The notes: a model not told the origin generated them from the sequence alone. Shown: positions 1-5,262, numbered from the stretch's first letter. The stretch is DNA of 6,661 bases from Candidatus Woesearchaeota archaeon (GCA_016185875.1 JACPMS010000035.1:1-6661); one strand, 5' to 3'. Program-made: numbers and translations.

Positions 1-51
1 ACCCGCTATTTTGATGACTTCAACTAGTCAATGTATTTCAGGAAGAATGTT
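1..51. other. window edge, no assignable gene
   Basis: On the plus strand, frame 1 is open from the edge to a TAG at 25-27, which could be the last eight codons (TRYFDDFN) of a gene lying outside the window. That is too short to identify. On the minus strand, the sequence downstream of the PIN gene has stops in every frame near the gene end and no clear start of a following gene. Confidence 0.2.
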
Positions 52-450
52 TTATTTATAAAGCTTTCTTTCAGCCAATTGAAGGTATTTTTTCTGCCTC
101 AGCATTATGACAGAAACCCCTTTCCTTAGCAGCTCTTGTTTTAGTTTGATGTCTTGAGTTGCTATTATGTCGTCTTCATTTGCGTCATTCAAGATTAAGC
201 CATCCACATCTTTTTCATTGGATTTTATTATTCCAATATTTTTCAGTTTTATCAATTTTAATGCGAATTGGGCTGCTTTTTTGTTTATGCCTCTTTGATT
301 CTGCATTATTTTTTCAAGCTCATTGATTGACTCTTCAAAAATAAACAGCTTATAATTGAAATCACATATCCTGCTGAACTCCGAGAATATGTCTACCCTG
401 AATTTGTAGGGAATTATCAGAAAATTAGTGTCAATGATTATTCTTTTCAT
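52..450 (-). CDS. PIN-domain nuclease, archaeal Fcf1/Utp24-like
   Basis: This 132-residue protein is a single PIN domain, a metal-dependent RNase fold. The N-terminus IIIDTNFLIIP carries the first catalytic Asp (D7). E44 in INELEKI and D94 and D100 in NEDDIIATQD supply the remaining acidic residues of the usual quartet. The C-terminal IMLRQKKYLQL resembles the archaeal family related to eukaryotic Fcf1/Utp24, which cleaves pre-rRNA; a role in rRNA or other RNA processing is therefore inferred. It is unlikely to be a VapC toxin, because no antitoxin gene precedes it and its upstream neighbour is divergent. The ATG at 450 is supported by a TATA box centred 26.5 bp upstream, predicting a leaderless mRNA. 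All catalytic positions are present, so it should be active. The family call is good; the substrate is unknown. Confidence 0.85.
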   Translation of the reverse strand: MKRIIIDTNFLIIPYKFRVDIFSEFSRICDFNYKLFIFEESINELEKIMQNQRGINKKAAQFALKLIKLKNIGIIKSNEKDVDGLILNDANEDDIIATQDIKLKQELLRKGVSVIMLRQKKYLQLAERKLYK

Positions 451-472
451 TGTAAGACAAGATTAAGGCATT

Positions 473-480
473 GATATAAA
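473..480 (-). promoter_or_regulatory. TATA box for the PIN gene
   Basis: On the minus strand this reads TTTATATC within AATATTTATATCAA. Its centre (476.5) is 26.5 bp from the ATG at 450, so transcription should begin at or next to the start codon. It lies back to back with the plus-strand TATA box at 507-514, and no ribosome binding site is seen. Confidence 0.65.
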
Positions 481-506
481 TATTTCTATTTGTTGCCTTA
501 GAAAAT

Positions 507-514
507 TATTTAAA
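507..514 (+). promoter_or_regulatory. TATA box for the 60-residue basic protein
   Basis: TATTTAAA is centred 26.5 bp before the ATG at 537, which again predicts a leaderless transcript. The two divergent promoters share an 86-bp intergenic region, so a regulator bound between them could affect both genes. Confidence 0.6.
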
Positions 515-536
515 CCATAAAAATAAGATTGATTCC

Positions 537-719
537 ATGATAAAGAAGATTAAAGGCAAATACGTGGTTTTGTCAGAAACCACTGGAAGAAAGTTCGGCA
601 CTTATAAAACAAAGAAAGAAGCAGAAAAACGGCTTAGGCAGGTTGAATTCTTCAAGCGCCTCAAGTCAAGCCCTCGGCTGCGCACAAGGCTGAAGAAGAA
701 ATTCCTGCTGAGGAAATAG
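537..719 (+). CDS. small basic protein, unknown function
   Basis: This 60-residue protein is very rich in Lys and Arg. Residues 6-35 (KGKYVVLSETTGRKFGTY, then KTKKEAEKRLRQVEFFK) look like two or three short beta strands followed by an amphipathic helix. Small proteins with this pattern occur widely in phages and small genomes, and their function is not established. The C-terminal third (from about residue 42) is an extra basic tail ending KKKFLLRK, suggesting binding to RNA, DNA or the ribosome (inference). The start is supported by a TATA box 26.5 bp upstream. The gene is divergent from the PIN nuclease and 57 bp before the THUMP methyltransferase gene, which has its own promoter. The gene call is fairly secure. 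Confidence 0.7.
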   Translation: MIKKIKGKYVVLSETTGRKFGTYKTKKEAEKRLRQVEFFKRLKSSPRLRTRLKKKFLLRK

Positions 720-734
720 GAAAAGGCATTTCCT
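718..734 (+). terminator. possible weak hairpin at the end of the 60-residue gene
   Basis: AGGAAA (718-723) and TTTCCT (729-734) form a 6-bp inverted repeat with a 5-nt loop, overlapping the stop codon. A T-run follows at 746-750 but belongs to the next promoter. It may help end the upstream transcript, or it may be chance. Confidence 0.25.
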
Positions 735-744
735 GTTCAAAAAC

Positions 745-754
745 GTTTTTAAAC
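745..754 (+). promoter_or_regulatory. TATA box for the THUMP methyltransferase gene
   Basis: GTTTTTAAAC is a palindromic TATA-like element whose centre (749.5) is 27.5 bp before the ATG at 777. The spacing matches the other leaderless promoters in the window. Confidence 0.6.
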
Positions 755-776
755 AGGCAAAATTGCATTTCTAAGA

Positions 777-1904
777 ATGAAAGGCCTTATTGTTACTTCC
801 AAGGGCTTGGAGGAGACAGCACGCATTGACGTCAAGGAGTTGATAAATGCGGACTGCAAAATCGAAGAGGGCTGCGCAATTTTCGATTTTGAGGATTTTG
901 AGGATTTATGCCTGCTGTGCTACAAGTGCCAATCTGCCGATAGGGTATTGTATTTAATAGGCAGTTTTGAATTTAGGGATTTCTTTCAGGACTTTGAGGA
1001 ATTTATTGGCAAAATCAGTTTTGACGAATGGCTCAGCACCCACAAGCAATTCAAAATTGAATGCATAAGGCTGGGAACGCATGACTTCAAAAGCGTGGAT
1101 GTTGAATCAAAAGCTGCCAATCTTCTAATAAAAAAATCAAAAGATAAGATTAAGGTTGATAAAAAGGGCTATGAAATTATTTTTTTCGTGTATGTTTTTG
1201 GCAGCAGATGCTATTTTGGCATAGATTTTGCGGGGTTCGAGCTTAACAAGAGGGGCTACAAGATTTATCTTCATCCAAGCTCGCTGAGAGGCACCATTGC
1301 TTATGCCTTGGTCAGGGAAAGCGGGTTTGGGAAAACTGATGTAATGCTTGACCCCTTTTCAAGGGACGGCATCATTCCAATAGAATCTGCATTTTATGCA
1401 TGCGGCTTTCCGTATAATTATTATAAAAAGGACAAGTTTGCTTTTTTAAAGTTAAAGCTGGGAATTGATTTTGATAAATTTTTTAAGAATACGGATAAAA
1501 AGATAGGAAAATCTAGAGCCAAGATTTACAGTTTTGATCATTTGTTTAAGTATGTGAACTATTCAAGAAAAAATGCAAAAATTGCCGGAGTTGACAAGGA
1601 AATCAGCTTCAGCAGAACAGAATTGGAATCGCTTGATGTGAAGTTCAAGGAAAAAACAATTGACGGTATAATAGCAAACCCGCCGACATCTAAAAACGCC
1701 GACCTGGACAAGATATACAATGAGTTTTTTTACCAGAGTGCATACATATTAAAGGACAATGGCTCCATTGCGATAATCTCAAGGATTCCTGATTTTGTGA
1801 AGAAGCATGCTGCAAAGCACAATTTTGTCGTTGCAAAGGAAAAAGATTTATGGAGCGGCGAGCAGCTATTAAGCATTTTAATCTTTAAAAAGAAAACTAT
1901 ATAA
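777..1904 (+). CDS. THUMP-domain RNA methyltransferase-like protein
   Basis: This 375-residue protein starts MKGLIVTSKGLEETA, the typical opening of archaeal THUMP RNA methylases (Trm14, TrmG10 and RlmL relatives). Residues about 50-165 fit the THUMP RNA-binding domain. HPSSLRGTIAYALVRESG (166-183) is the family linker before a Rossmann methyltransferase domain (about 185-372). The SAM-binding motif I reads LDPFSRDG (191-198) where DPFCGSG is usual, and the catalytic motif IV reads NPPT (301-304) instead of NPPY. The protein therefore either belongs to a divergent subfamily or has altered chemistry. Expected activity is SAM-dependent N2-methylation of guanine in tRNA or rRNA, but the target cannot be read from sequence. 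Its stop codon lies inside the next gene's promoter region. The domain call is secure and the activity is less so. Confidence 0.85.
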   Translation: MKGLIVTSKGLEETARIDVKELINADCKIEEGCAIFDFEDFEDLCLLCYKCQSADRVLYLIGSFEFRDFFQDFEEFIGKISFDEWLSTHKQFKIECIRLGTHDFKSVDVESKAANLLIKKSKDKIKVDKKGYEIIFFVYVFGSRCYFGIDFAGFELNKRGYKIYLHPSSLRGTIAYALVRESGFGKTDVMLDPFSRDGIIPIESAFYACGFPYNYYKKDKFAFLKLKLGIDFDKFFKNTDKKIGKSRAKIYSFDHLFKYVNYSRKNAKIAGVDKEISFSRTELESLDVKFKEKTIDGIIANPPTSKNADLDKIYNEFFYQSAYILKDNGSIAIISRIPDFVKKHAAKHNFVVAKEKDLWSGEQLLSILIFKKKTI

Positions 1905-1915
1905 ATACTATATTC
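1898..1915 (+). promoter_or_regulatory. TATA region for the 92-residue membrane protein
   Basis: Two candidates lie in tandem. TATATAAA (1898-1905) overlaps the upstream stop codon and is centred 35.5 bp from the ATG. CTATATTC (1908-1915) is weaker but sits 25.5 bp from the ATG, the spacing seen elsewhere here. Either could serve. Confidence 0.45.
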
Positions 1916-1936
1916 AACTGGTTTACACAGAGAATA

Positions 1937-2215
1937 ATGGAAAAAAAGAGGCGCACAAGCATTTTTGAGAAGATGCTCTTGGTTGTTGGGTTTTTAGTTC
2001 TTATTATAGGCTATTTCTTCATAAACAGGGTTTTTATTGCAGAGGGCTACAAGGTAAGCTGGGGGTTTTTGCAGACTGTTTTCCTGTGGCTTTTGATGGT
2101 TATCTTTATCATACTGCTTGCCATAGGCGAGGACATAAAGGAGGGCATTTTGCTTGAGCAGCTTGACGAGATAAAGAAGCTTAAAGAGGCATTTTTAAAG
2201 AGGAAAAACAGATAA
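1937..2215 (+). CDS. small two-helix membrane protein
   Basis: I do not recognise this 92-residue protein. A basic N-terminus (MEKKRRTS) precedes a hydrophobic segment at about 12-30 (MLLVVGFLVLIIGYFFIN). A short loop follows, then a second hydrophobic segment at about 44-64 (VFLWLLMVIFIILLAIG). The C-terminal 28 residues are a charged amphipathic helix (EDIKEGILLEQLDEIKKLK and onward) that could form a coiled coil. The positive-inside rule suggests that both ends are cytoplasmic. The gene lies between the THUMP methyltransferase and the RNase P RNA gene, and the latter has its own promoter just past this stop codon. No function is assigned. Confidence 0.65.
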   Translation: MEKKRRTSIFEKMLLVVGFLVLIIGYFFINRVFIAEGYKVSWGFLQTVFLWLLMVIFIILLAIGEDIKEGILLEQLDEIKKLKEAFLKRKNR

Positions 2216-2216
2216 T

Positions 2217-2224
2217 TTTATATA
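2217..2224 (+). promoter_or_regulatory. TATA box of the RNase P RNA gene
   Basis: TTTATATA is centred at 2220.5, which predicts a start near 2246-2247, the first base pairs of helix P1. It begins directly after the stop codon of the membrane protein gene (2213-2215). Confidence 0.7.
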
Positions 2225-2244
2225 TTCACTTTCTATACTATAAT

Positions 2245-2602
2245 AGGCAGGGTTAGTACTTAGCTACGGTGTTTTATTACACTGAGGAAAGTCCACCCAC
2301 TATGTTGGCGCGGGCATTATATAATGTTCGCTTACAGCAAAAAAGCCACTCACGGAAGTGAGCTCTAGCAATAGAGGGCAACCACTCAGAAACGAGACCG
2401 CTTGCAAAGAGGATGATATCTGCGAGTGCATTCGCGAGAATGCTCAGCTAACCAATTGACGTTTTTGCAAGCATGGGTGAAACGGTGAGCCCTGGCTGGT
2501 GCAAGTCTTGCTTAAGACGCTTAGTTTAATGCTAAGACAGGCTATCGCAAGTTTTTACTTGCATTAAGGGCCTGACAAAAAGTGGCTTATTCAGCCCTGC
2601 CT
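2245..2602 (+). ncRNA. rnpB: RNase P RNA
   Basis: This is the catalytic RNA of RNase P, which trims tRNA 5' leaders. The universal elements are present: GAGGAAAGTCC (CR-I, 2284-2294), AGAGGGCAAC (CR-II, about 2373-2382), CTCAGAAACGA (CR-III, 2385-2395), GGTGAAACGGTGAGCCC (CR-IV, 2476-2492) and AAGTGGCTTAT (CR-V, 2580-2590). Helix P1 pairs 2245-2252 with 2595-2602, perfectly over 8 bp. Helix P4 pairs AAG/CCAC (2289-2291, 2293-2296) with GTGG/CTT (2582-2588), leaving the hallmark bulged U at 2292. P3 is the hairpin 2268-2283. GCTTGCAAA (2400-2408) pairs with TTTGCAAGC (2464-2472) as P10/P11, enclosing a P12-like hairpin near 2424-2446. Hairpins at 2505-2518, 2520-2536 and 2547-2562 lie in the 3' half. 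The length, about 358 nt, is normal for a type A archaeal RNA. Confidence 0.95.
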
Positions 2603-2608
2603 TTAATA

Positions 2609-2616
2609 TTTTTAAC
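2609..2616 (+). promoter_or_regulatory. probable TATA box for secG-nac
   Basis: TTTTTAAC lies 7 bp after the RNase P RNA 3' end and is centred 31.5 bp before the secG ATG. The same T-rich stretch (2602-2613) may also stop RNase P RNA transcription. Whether it is a separate promoter or only a terminator cannot be settled by reading. Confidence 0.4.
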
Positions 2617-2643
2617 AATAATAATCAGTATTAAATAGACAAA

Positions 2644-2820
2644 ATGGCGCAAGACAGGATATCTATGCCAAGCGGGATGGGCGGCTTGGTAAGATACTTT
2701 GACGAGTACAAAAGCAAAATCAAGTTCAAGCCCGGGCACATCATTGTGCTTTGTGTTGTTATAATCGTGATTATGATATTTCTTTATTCTTATGGCAACA
2801 GATTGCTTGGGATAGGGTGA
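2644..2820 (+). CDS. secG: preprotein translocase subunit SecG (Sec61-beta homolog)
   Basis: This short gene encodes 58 residues. The N-terminal part carries the archaeal Sec61-beta signature MPSGMGGLVRYFDEYKSKI (residues 8-26), where a small Gly/Ser/Pro patch precedes the conserved GLVRYF. One membrane helix follows at about 33-50 (IIVLCVVIIVIMIFLYSY). The protein is a tail-anchored, cytosol-facing accessory subunit of the SecYE protein channel. The family is normally 50-60 residues long, so it is complete. It starts 42 bp after the RNase P RNA, and its stop codon forms part of the ribosome binding site for nac 4 bp further on. The two genes are thus in one transcript, pairing the secretion channel with the ribosome-exit chaperone. 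Confidence 0.9.
   Translation: MAQDRISMPSGMGGLVRYFDEYKSKIKFKPGHIIVLCVVIIVIMIFLYSYGNRLLGIG
2816..2820 (+). promoter_or_regulatory. ribosome binding site for nac, overlapping the secG stop
   Basis: GGTGA matches the core of the archaeal Shine-Dalgarno sequence (GGAGGTGAT) and ends 4 nt before the nac ATG. It contains the secG TGA stop, so nac is probably translated by ribosomes finishing secG. It is one of the few clear Shine-Dalgarno sites in the window. Confidence 0.6.
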
Positions 2821-2824
2821 GCTG

Positions 2825-3166
2825 ATGTTACCCGGAATGAATCCAAGAGAAATGCAGAAAGCTATGAAAAGGCTTGGCATAAGGCAGGAAGAGATTGAGG
2901 CAGAGCTTGTGATAATAAAAACAAGCAATAAGGATTTAGTCATCAATAACCCTCATGTCAGCAAAGTCAATATGATGGGCCAGGAGACATTCCAGGTTGT
3001 TGGGGATGTTGTTGAAGTTGACAAAAATCGAGTGGCTGAGATAAATGAAGATGATATTTTAACAGTCATGGAGCAGACAAGCTGCACAAAACAAGAGGCT
3101 TCAGGCGCTTTGGAAGAAAGCAATGGGAATCTGGCAGAAGCCATACTAAGGTTACAAAACAGGTAA
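2825..3166 (+). CDS. nac: nascent polypeptide-associated complex protein (NAC)
   Basis: This 113-residue homolog of eukaryotic NAC-alpha binds near the ribosomal tunnel exit and shields emerging chains; archaeal NAC works as a homodimer. The opening MLPGMNPREMQKAMKRLGI is typical of the archaeal family. Residues about 20-68 form the NAC beta-barrel dimer domain, with DLVINNPHVSKVNMMGQETF as its core. Residues about 74-112 form the UBA domain, with EDILTVMEQTSCTKQEASGA followed by LEESNGNLAEAILRL. The length and both domains are complete. It is translationally linked to secG upstream, and an unknown gene follows 15 bp downstream. The association with secG fits co-translational targeting. Confidence 0.95.
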   Translation: MLPGMNPREMQKAMKRLGIRQEEIEAELVIIKTSNKDLVINNPHVSKVNMMGQETFQVVGDVVEVDKNRVAEINEDDILTVMEQTSCTKQEASGALEESNGNLAEAILRLQNR

Positions 3167-3181
3167 TTCTATTGATGCTGC

Positions 3182-3652
3182 ATGAAAGAGTCCTACGATC
3201 TGGCAGTTCAGGAATTGAAGAGAGTTGACCATTTATTCTGGGTAAGCCTGAAATACACCAGAACAGTCGATGTCATCAAGCACGTCATTGACAGGCTGAT
3301 AAGCTGCATTGGCTATGGGCTTGAAGCATTGCTGAAATATGCAAAGGAAAAAAAGCTTATGACAAGCCTGCCAACAAACGCCGGCTTGAGGTGCGATGTG
3401 CTGAAAAGGACATTTCCAGACAATCTTGAATTGATTGAATATGTTAATTTCTATCTAAGGCTGAGAAAATTAAGCAAGGCTGAGTACACAAAAAGGGAGG
3501 AATTCAGGAGGCATGTAACAATGACTGCAACAATAGACAAAGGGGAAGTTGTTGAGGTGAATATCGATTCGCTGAAGCAGGATTACGAGAAAACGAGAAA
3601 TTTCCTCGCTTTTGTCAAAAAAGTCATTAATGAAGAGAAGGAAGAGTATTAA
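3182..3652 (+). CDS. conserved-looking helical protein, unknown function
   Basis: I do not recognise a named family for this 156-residue protein. It is soluble and largely alpha-helical. Helices are likely at 2-18, 27-57, 83-98 and 132-152, with a short possible beta pair at 111-128 (HVTMTATI, then EVVEVNI). Polar and aromatic residues cluster in DHLFWVSLKYTRT (16-28) and FYLRLRKLSKAEYTKREEF (90-108), the parts most likely to matter. R27 and H34 have the R-x6-H spacing of HEPN RNases, but the motif context is weak, so I do not make that call. It starts 15 bp after nac and probably shares its transcript; no strong Shine-Dalgarno site is seen. A T-run at 3728-3733 closes the operon. Confidence 0.7.
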   Translation: MKESYDLAVQELKRVDHLFWVSLKYTRTVDVIKHVIDRLISCIGYGLEALLKYAKEKKLMTSLPTNAGLRCDVLKRTFPDNLELIEYVNFYLRLRKLSKAEYTKREEFRRHVTMTATIDKGEVVEVNIDSLKQDYEKTRNFLAFVKKVINEEKEEY

Positions 3653-3724
3653 AAAGTTTGAGATGATTATTTGGTAAGTTTATGTGGTGTCTTATTATTC
3701 TACGAAAGTTCAAAGAAGAGAAAA

Positions 3725-3740
3725 GGGTTTTTTAATTTCT
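3725..3740 (+). terminator. T-rich terminator after the secG-nac cluster
   Basis: GGGTTTTTTAATTTCT contains six consecutive Ts and a second T-group, the usual form of an intrinsic archaeal stop signal. It lies 73 bp after the last stop codon of the cluster. Confidence 0.4.
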
Positions 3741-3784
3741 TAGGCAAACTTTTAATTCACAAAATTCTATCCTCTTAAACATCA

Positions 3785-3960
3785 CTAACCAACATACTCT
3801 CGTAGCTGAGCAAGAAGAGTCTTAGCGTAAGGATGTAGTTGTACTTCGCGTGCTGAACTCAAATATTCTAATTCATCTACAATACTCACACACAAAGAAT
3901 TCCTAACGTTATTAATTCCATTCTTTGAGTTATACCTGTTGGTGTTGCACTTTGAGCCAT
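3785..3960 (-). pseudogene. small frameshifted or slippage-prone coding unit, unknown family
   Basis: From the ATG at 3960 the minus strand reads MAQSATPTGITQRMELITLG then ILCV and meets TGA at 3888-3886, directly in a (TG)4 run (3887-3894 on the plus strand). Dropping one TG unit joins this to a second frame that continues SIVDELEYLSSAREVQ, then LHPYAKTLLAQLREYVG, and stops at 3785, giving 57 residues. The second frame is itself open upstream to an ATG at 4033, giving an 82-residue reading, but that N-terminal part is Asn/Lys/Arg-rich and looks non-coding. A perfect TATA box lies about 33 bp before the ATG at 3960. Codons such as CTA, CTT, CGA, GCT and ACT cluster here, unlike the AGA/AGG-rich neighbours, hinting at foreign origin. 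No family is recognised; it could be chance. Confidence 0.35.
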
Positions 3961-3989
3961 TTTTAATCATTCTTGGGAATACATTCCTC

Positions 3990-3997
3990 TTTATAAA
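3990..3997 (-). promoter_or_regulatory. minus-strand TATA box before the frameshifted unit
   Basis: TTTATAAA on the minus strand is centred 33.5 bp before the ATG at 3960, predicting a leader of only a few bases. It is as good a TATA box as those of the clear genes here, which is the main reason to take the small unit seriously. Confidence 0.45.
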
Positions 3998-4194
3998 CCT
4001 TTTCCATGTGAGTATCACAAAGTGATGAATCAAGTTAGATTAAAGGGCGGTGGGTGGAGACAGCAGGGCTGGAATATTAAATTTTTGTAATTAATGGTAC
4101 TTTTACACAAAAAACATCAACTTTTGGAAGAAAAAGCCTTAAACTTTTTCAAAAACAAAAATAATAAAAAGGGTTAAGCTTTAAAATGGATTGA

Positions 4195-4710
4195 ATGCAA
4201 AATTTAATTGAAAGGCTCGAAAAAAGAGGCTGGAAAAAAAGAGAGATTATCAAAGCAGTCAGCATCATACATGATGCAAAAAAGGACAAGACAAAAGATA
4301 ACCTGTTTCTTGAAAAGAGAGTGTACTGGATTCTGCTTGTTATTATTGTAGCTGCAAATTTTGCGGTTTCAGTTGCGCTTATTCCTGTGCTGATGGCTTT
4401 GAAAGGGGCATTTCTTTATTTTGTAGTTATAACCTTTGGCATTGTTTTTGGATTATTGTTTGAGCTTGTGATTAGGAGCGTGGAGCATCTTGAAAAGAGA
4501 CACCATGCAATCTTAGCGTTTTTAATTCCGCTGGCTGCAGTAATTAATGTTTTTGTCATATCAAACATATCAAATAGTTTAACTAAAACTCTGAATTTGA
4601 CAAACTCGCATGACTCAATAGTTGTTGCTGTGGTCTATGCCGCTTCTTTTGTTTTGCCGTATATAATTTACAGGTTTGTTTTGAAGATTGAGTATTATGT
4701 AAAAGAATAA
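4195..4710 (+). CDS. four-helix membrane protein, unknown function
   Basis: This protein has 171 residues. The N-terminal cytoplasmic part is a basic helix, NLIERLEKRGWKKREIIKAV (3-22), resembling the short helical segments that precede membrane domains in many archaeal proteins. Four hydrophobic segments follow at about 43-66, 72-95, 104-124 and 141-163. The loop EHLEKRHHAI (97-106), between helices 2 and 3, is polar with a paired His and is the best candidate for a functional site. A small polar loop (126-140) lies outside between helices 3 and 4. Proteins of this type look familiar from small archaeal genomes but have no assigned function that I can name. The preceding ATG at 4186 is in another frame and stops at once. 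The gene ends 1 bp from the convergent msrB. Confidence 0.7.
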   Translation: MQNLIERLEKRGWKKREIIKAVSIIHDAKKDKTKDNLFLEKRVYWILLVIIVAANFAVSVALIPVLMALKGAFLYFVVITFGIVFGLLFELVIRSVEHLEKRHHAILAFLIPLAAVINVFVISNISNSLTKTLNLTNSHDSIVVAVVYAASFVLPYIIYRFVLKIEYYVKE

Positions 4711-4723
4711 TTTATTTTTTCTT
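4711..4723 (+). terminator. T-tract terminator inside the msrB 3' end
   Basis: TTTATTTTTTCTT directly follows the membrane protein stop codon. On the other strand these bases are the stop and final Lys codons of msrB, so one sequence probably serves as both a plus-strand terminator and msrB coding sequence. Confidence 0.45.
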
Positions 4724-5107
4724 AAAGTCCAAGGAGCAGGAATTTATGCAGAATCTTTTTCCAGTTGGAGTTGGCCCGTCGTCAAAAACATGCCCAAGAT
4801 GGCTTCCGCATTTCTTGCACAGCACCTCTGCCCTTACCATGCCATGCGAAAAATCTTTTTTCAGCTCTACATTTTCCCTGTTCATCGGCTTGTCAAAGCT
4901 TGGCCATCCTGTCCCGGAGTCAAATTTTGTGTCTGAAGCAAATAATTCAGCACCGCAGGCAGCGCAGGTGTATGCACCCTCGTCCTTGTTGTGAAGAAGT
5001 TTTCCAGTGAAAGGCATTTCTGTTCCTTTTTCCCTTAAGATATGATATTGTTCTGGAGTAAGCTTCTTTTTCCACTCTTCCTCTGATTTTGGGATTTGCT
5101 GTTTCAT
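4712..5107 (-). CDS. msrB: peptide-methionine (R)-S-oxide reductase MsrB
   Basis: MsrB reduces the R form of methionine sulfoxide in proteins, using thioredoxin-type reductants in the cytosol. The chosen start, MKQQIPKSEEEWKKKLTPEQ, matches the family N-terminus and gives 131 residues, the usual size. The reading frame is open to 5227 but that extension runs through hairpins and looks non-coding. Zinc ligands are C48/C51 (CAAC) and C97/C100 (CKKC). SGTGWPSF (64-71), GSHLGHVF (101-108) and RFCINS (118-123) form the active site, with C120 as the nucleophile. The classical resolving Cys is Thr here (T66), as in many MsrBs. An added Cys (C124) stands in RFCINSCSL where Ala is usual. No clear TATA box or Shine-Dalgarno site is seen upstream. 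It is convergent with the membrane protein gene. Confidence 0.95.
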   Translation of the reverse strand: MKQQIPKSEEEWKKKLTPEQYHILREKGTEMPFTGKLLHNKDEGAYTCAACGAELFASDTKFDSGTGWPSFDKPMNRENVELKKDFSHGMVRAEVLCKKCGSHLGHVFDDGPTPTGKRFCINSCSLDFKKK

Positions 5108-5157
5108 TTTAAAAAGGGCGGCAAGGGAGATTTTCGTCAACCTCTTAACATCGTTCC

Positions 5158-5175
5158 GCGTGGTTTTAACCACGC
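5158..5175. repeat. 8-bp perfect inverted repeat upstream of msrB
   Basis: GCGTGGTT and AACCACGC are separated by TT. A third, imperfect arm (GCATGGTT, 5179-5186) could pair with the middle arm instead. It lies in the msrB upstream region and could be a leader hairpin or a dispersed repeat. Confidence 0.5.
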
Positions 5176-5202
5176 ATTGCATGGTTTTCCAGTCGAATGC
5201 GA

Positions 5203-5227
5203 GTGAGCTCGTTGCGAACTCGCTCAC
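5203..5227. repeat. interrupted hairpin in the msrB upstream region
   Basis: GTGAGC (5203-5208) pairs with GCTCAC (5222-5227), and GTT with AAC inside, with TC/TC mismatches between them. It is GC-rich against an AT-rich background. Its form suggests a structured RNA element or dispersed repeat. Confidence 0.4.
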
Positions 5228-5262
5228 ATCTCACTGCTTTTTTCAAAAGGTTGTATCGAACT

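Larger units (their letters stand above)
3653..4194. other. 542-bp stretch without a confident gene
   Basis: This interval holds a plus-strand T-run (terminator candidate, 3728-3733), a short minus-strand coding unit that appears frameshifted (3785-3960) with its TATA box (3990-3997), and a G-rich island at 4045-4057 (GGGCGGTGGGTGG). The rest (4071-4194) is AT-rich leader before the next gene, with only a weak TATA-like ATAATAAAAA at 4161-4170, 30 bp or so before the ATG at 4195. No RNA gene or mobile element is recognised in it. Confidence 0.5.

Noticed and set aside
52..719. PIN protein plus small basic protein as a toxin-antitoxin pair
   Set aside because: The genes are divergent with separate promoters, and the PIN protein resembles the Fcf1-like processing family rather than VapC.
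2587..2946. Minus-strand 119-residue open frame
   Set aside because: It lies opposite secG and the start of nac, both clearly real genes on the plus strand, and includes the RNase P RNA 3' end.
3182..3652. HEPN RNase call for the 156-residue protein
   Set aside because: One R-x6-H spacing (R27/H34) is present, but without the polar residue after Arg and in an unusual N-terminal position, so it may be chance.
3652..3753. 9-bp inverted repeat AAAAGTTTG/CAAACTTTT as ends of a mobile element
   Set aside because: It encloses only about 84 bp with nothing recognisable, is AT-rich and has no target-site duplication.
4022..4028. GTGATGA resembling box C of a C/D guide RNA
   Set aside because: No box D (CTGA) or second C/D pair occurs within the next 60-70 bases.
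4746..5010. Two plus-strand open frames of about 80 residues
   Set aside because: They are shadows of msrB on the opposite strand with no promoter or recognisable protein features.
5108..5227. 40-residue N-terminal extension of MsrB
   Set aside because: The frame is open by chance through hairpin sequences; MsrB homologs start at the MKQQ-type N-terminus, and 131 residues is the normal size.
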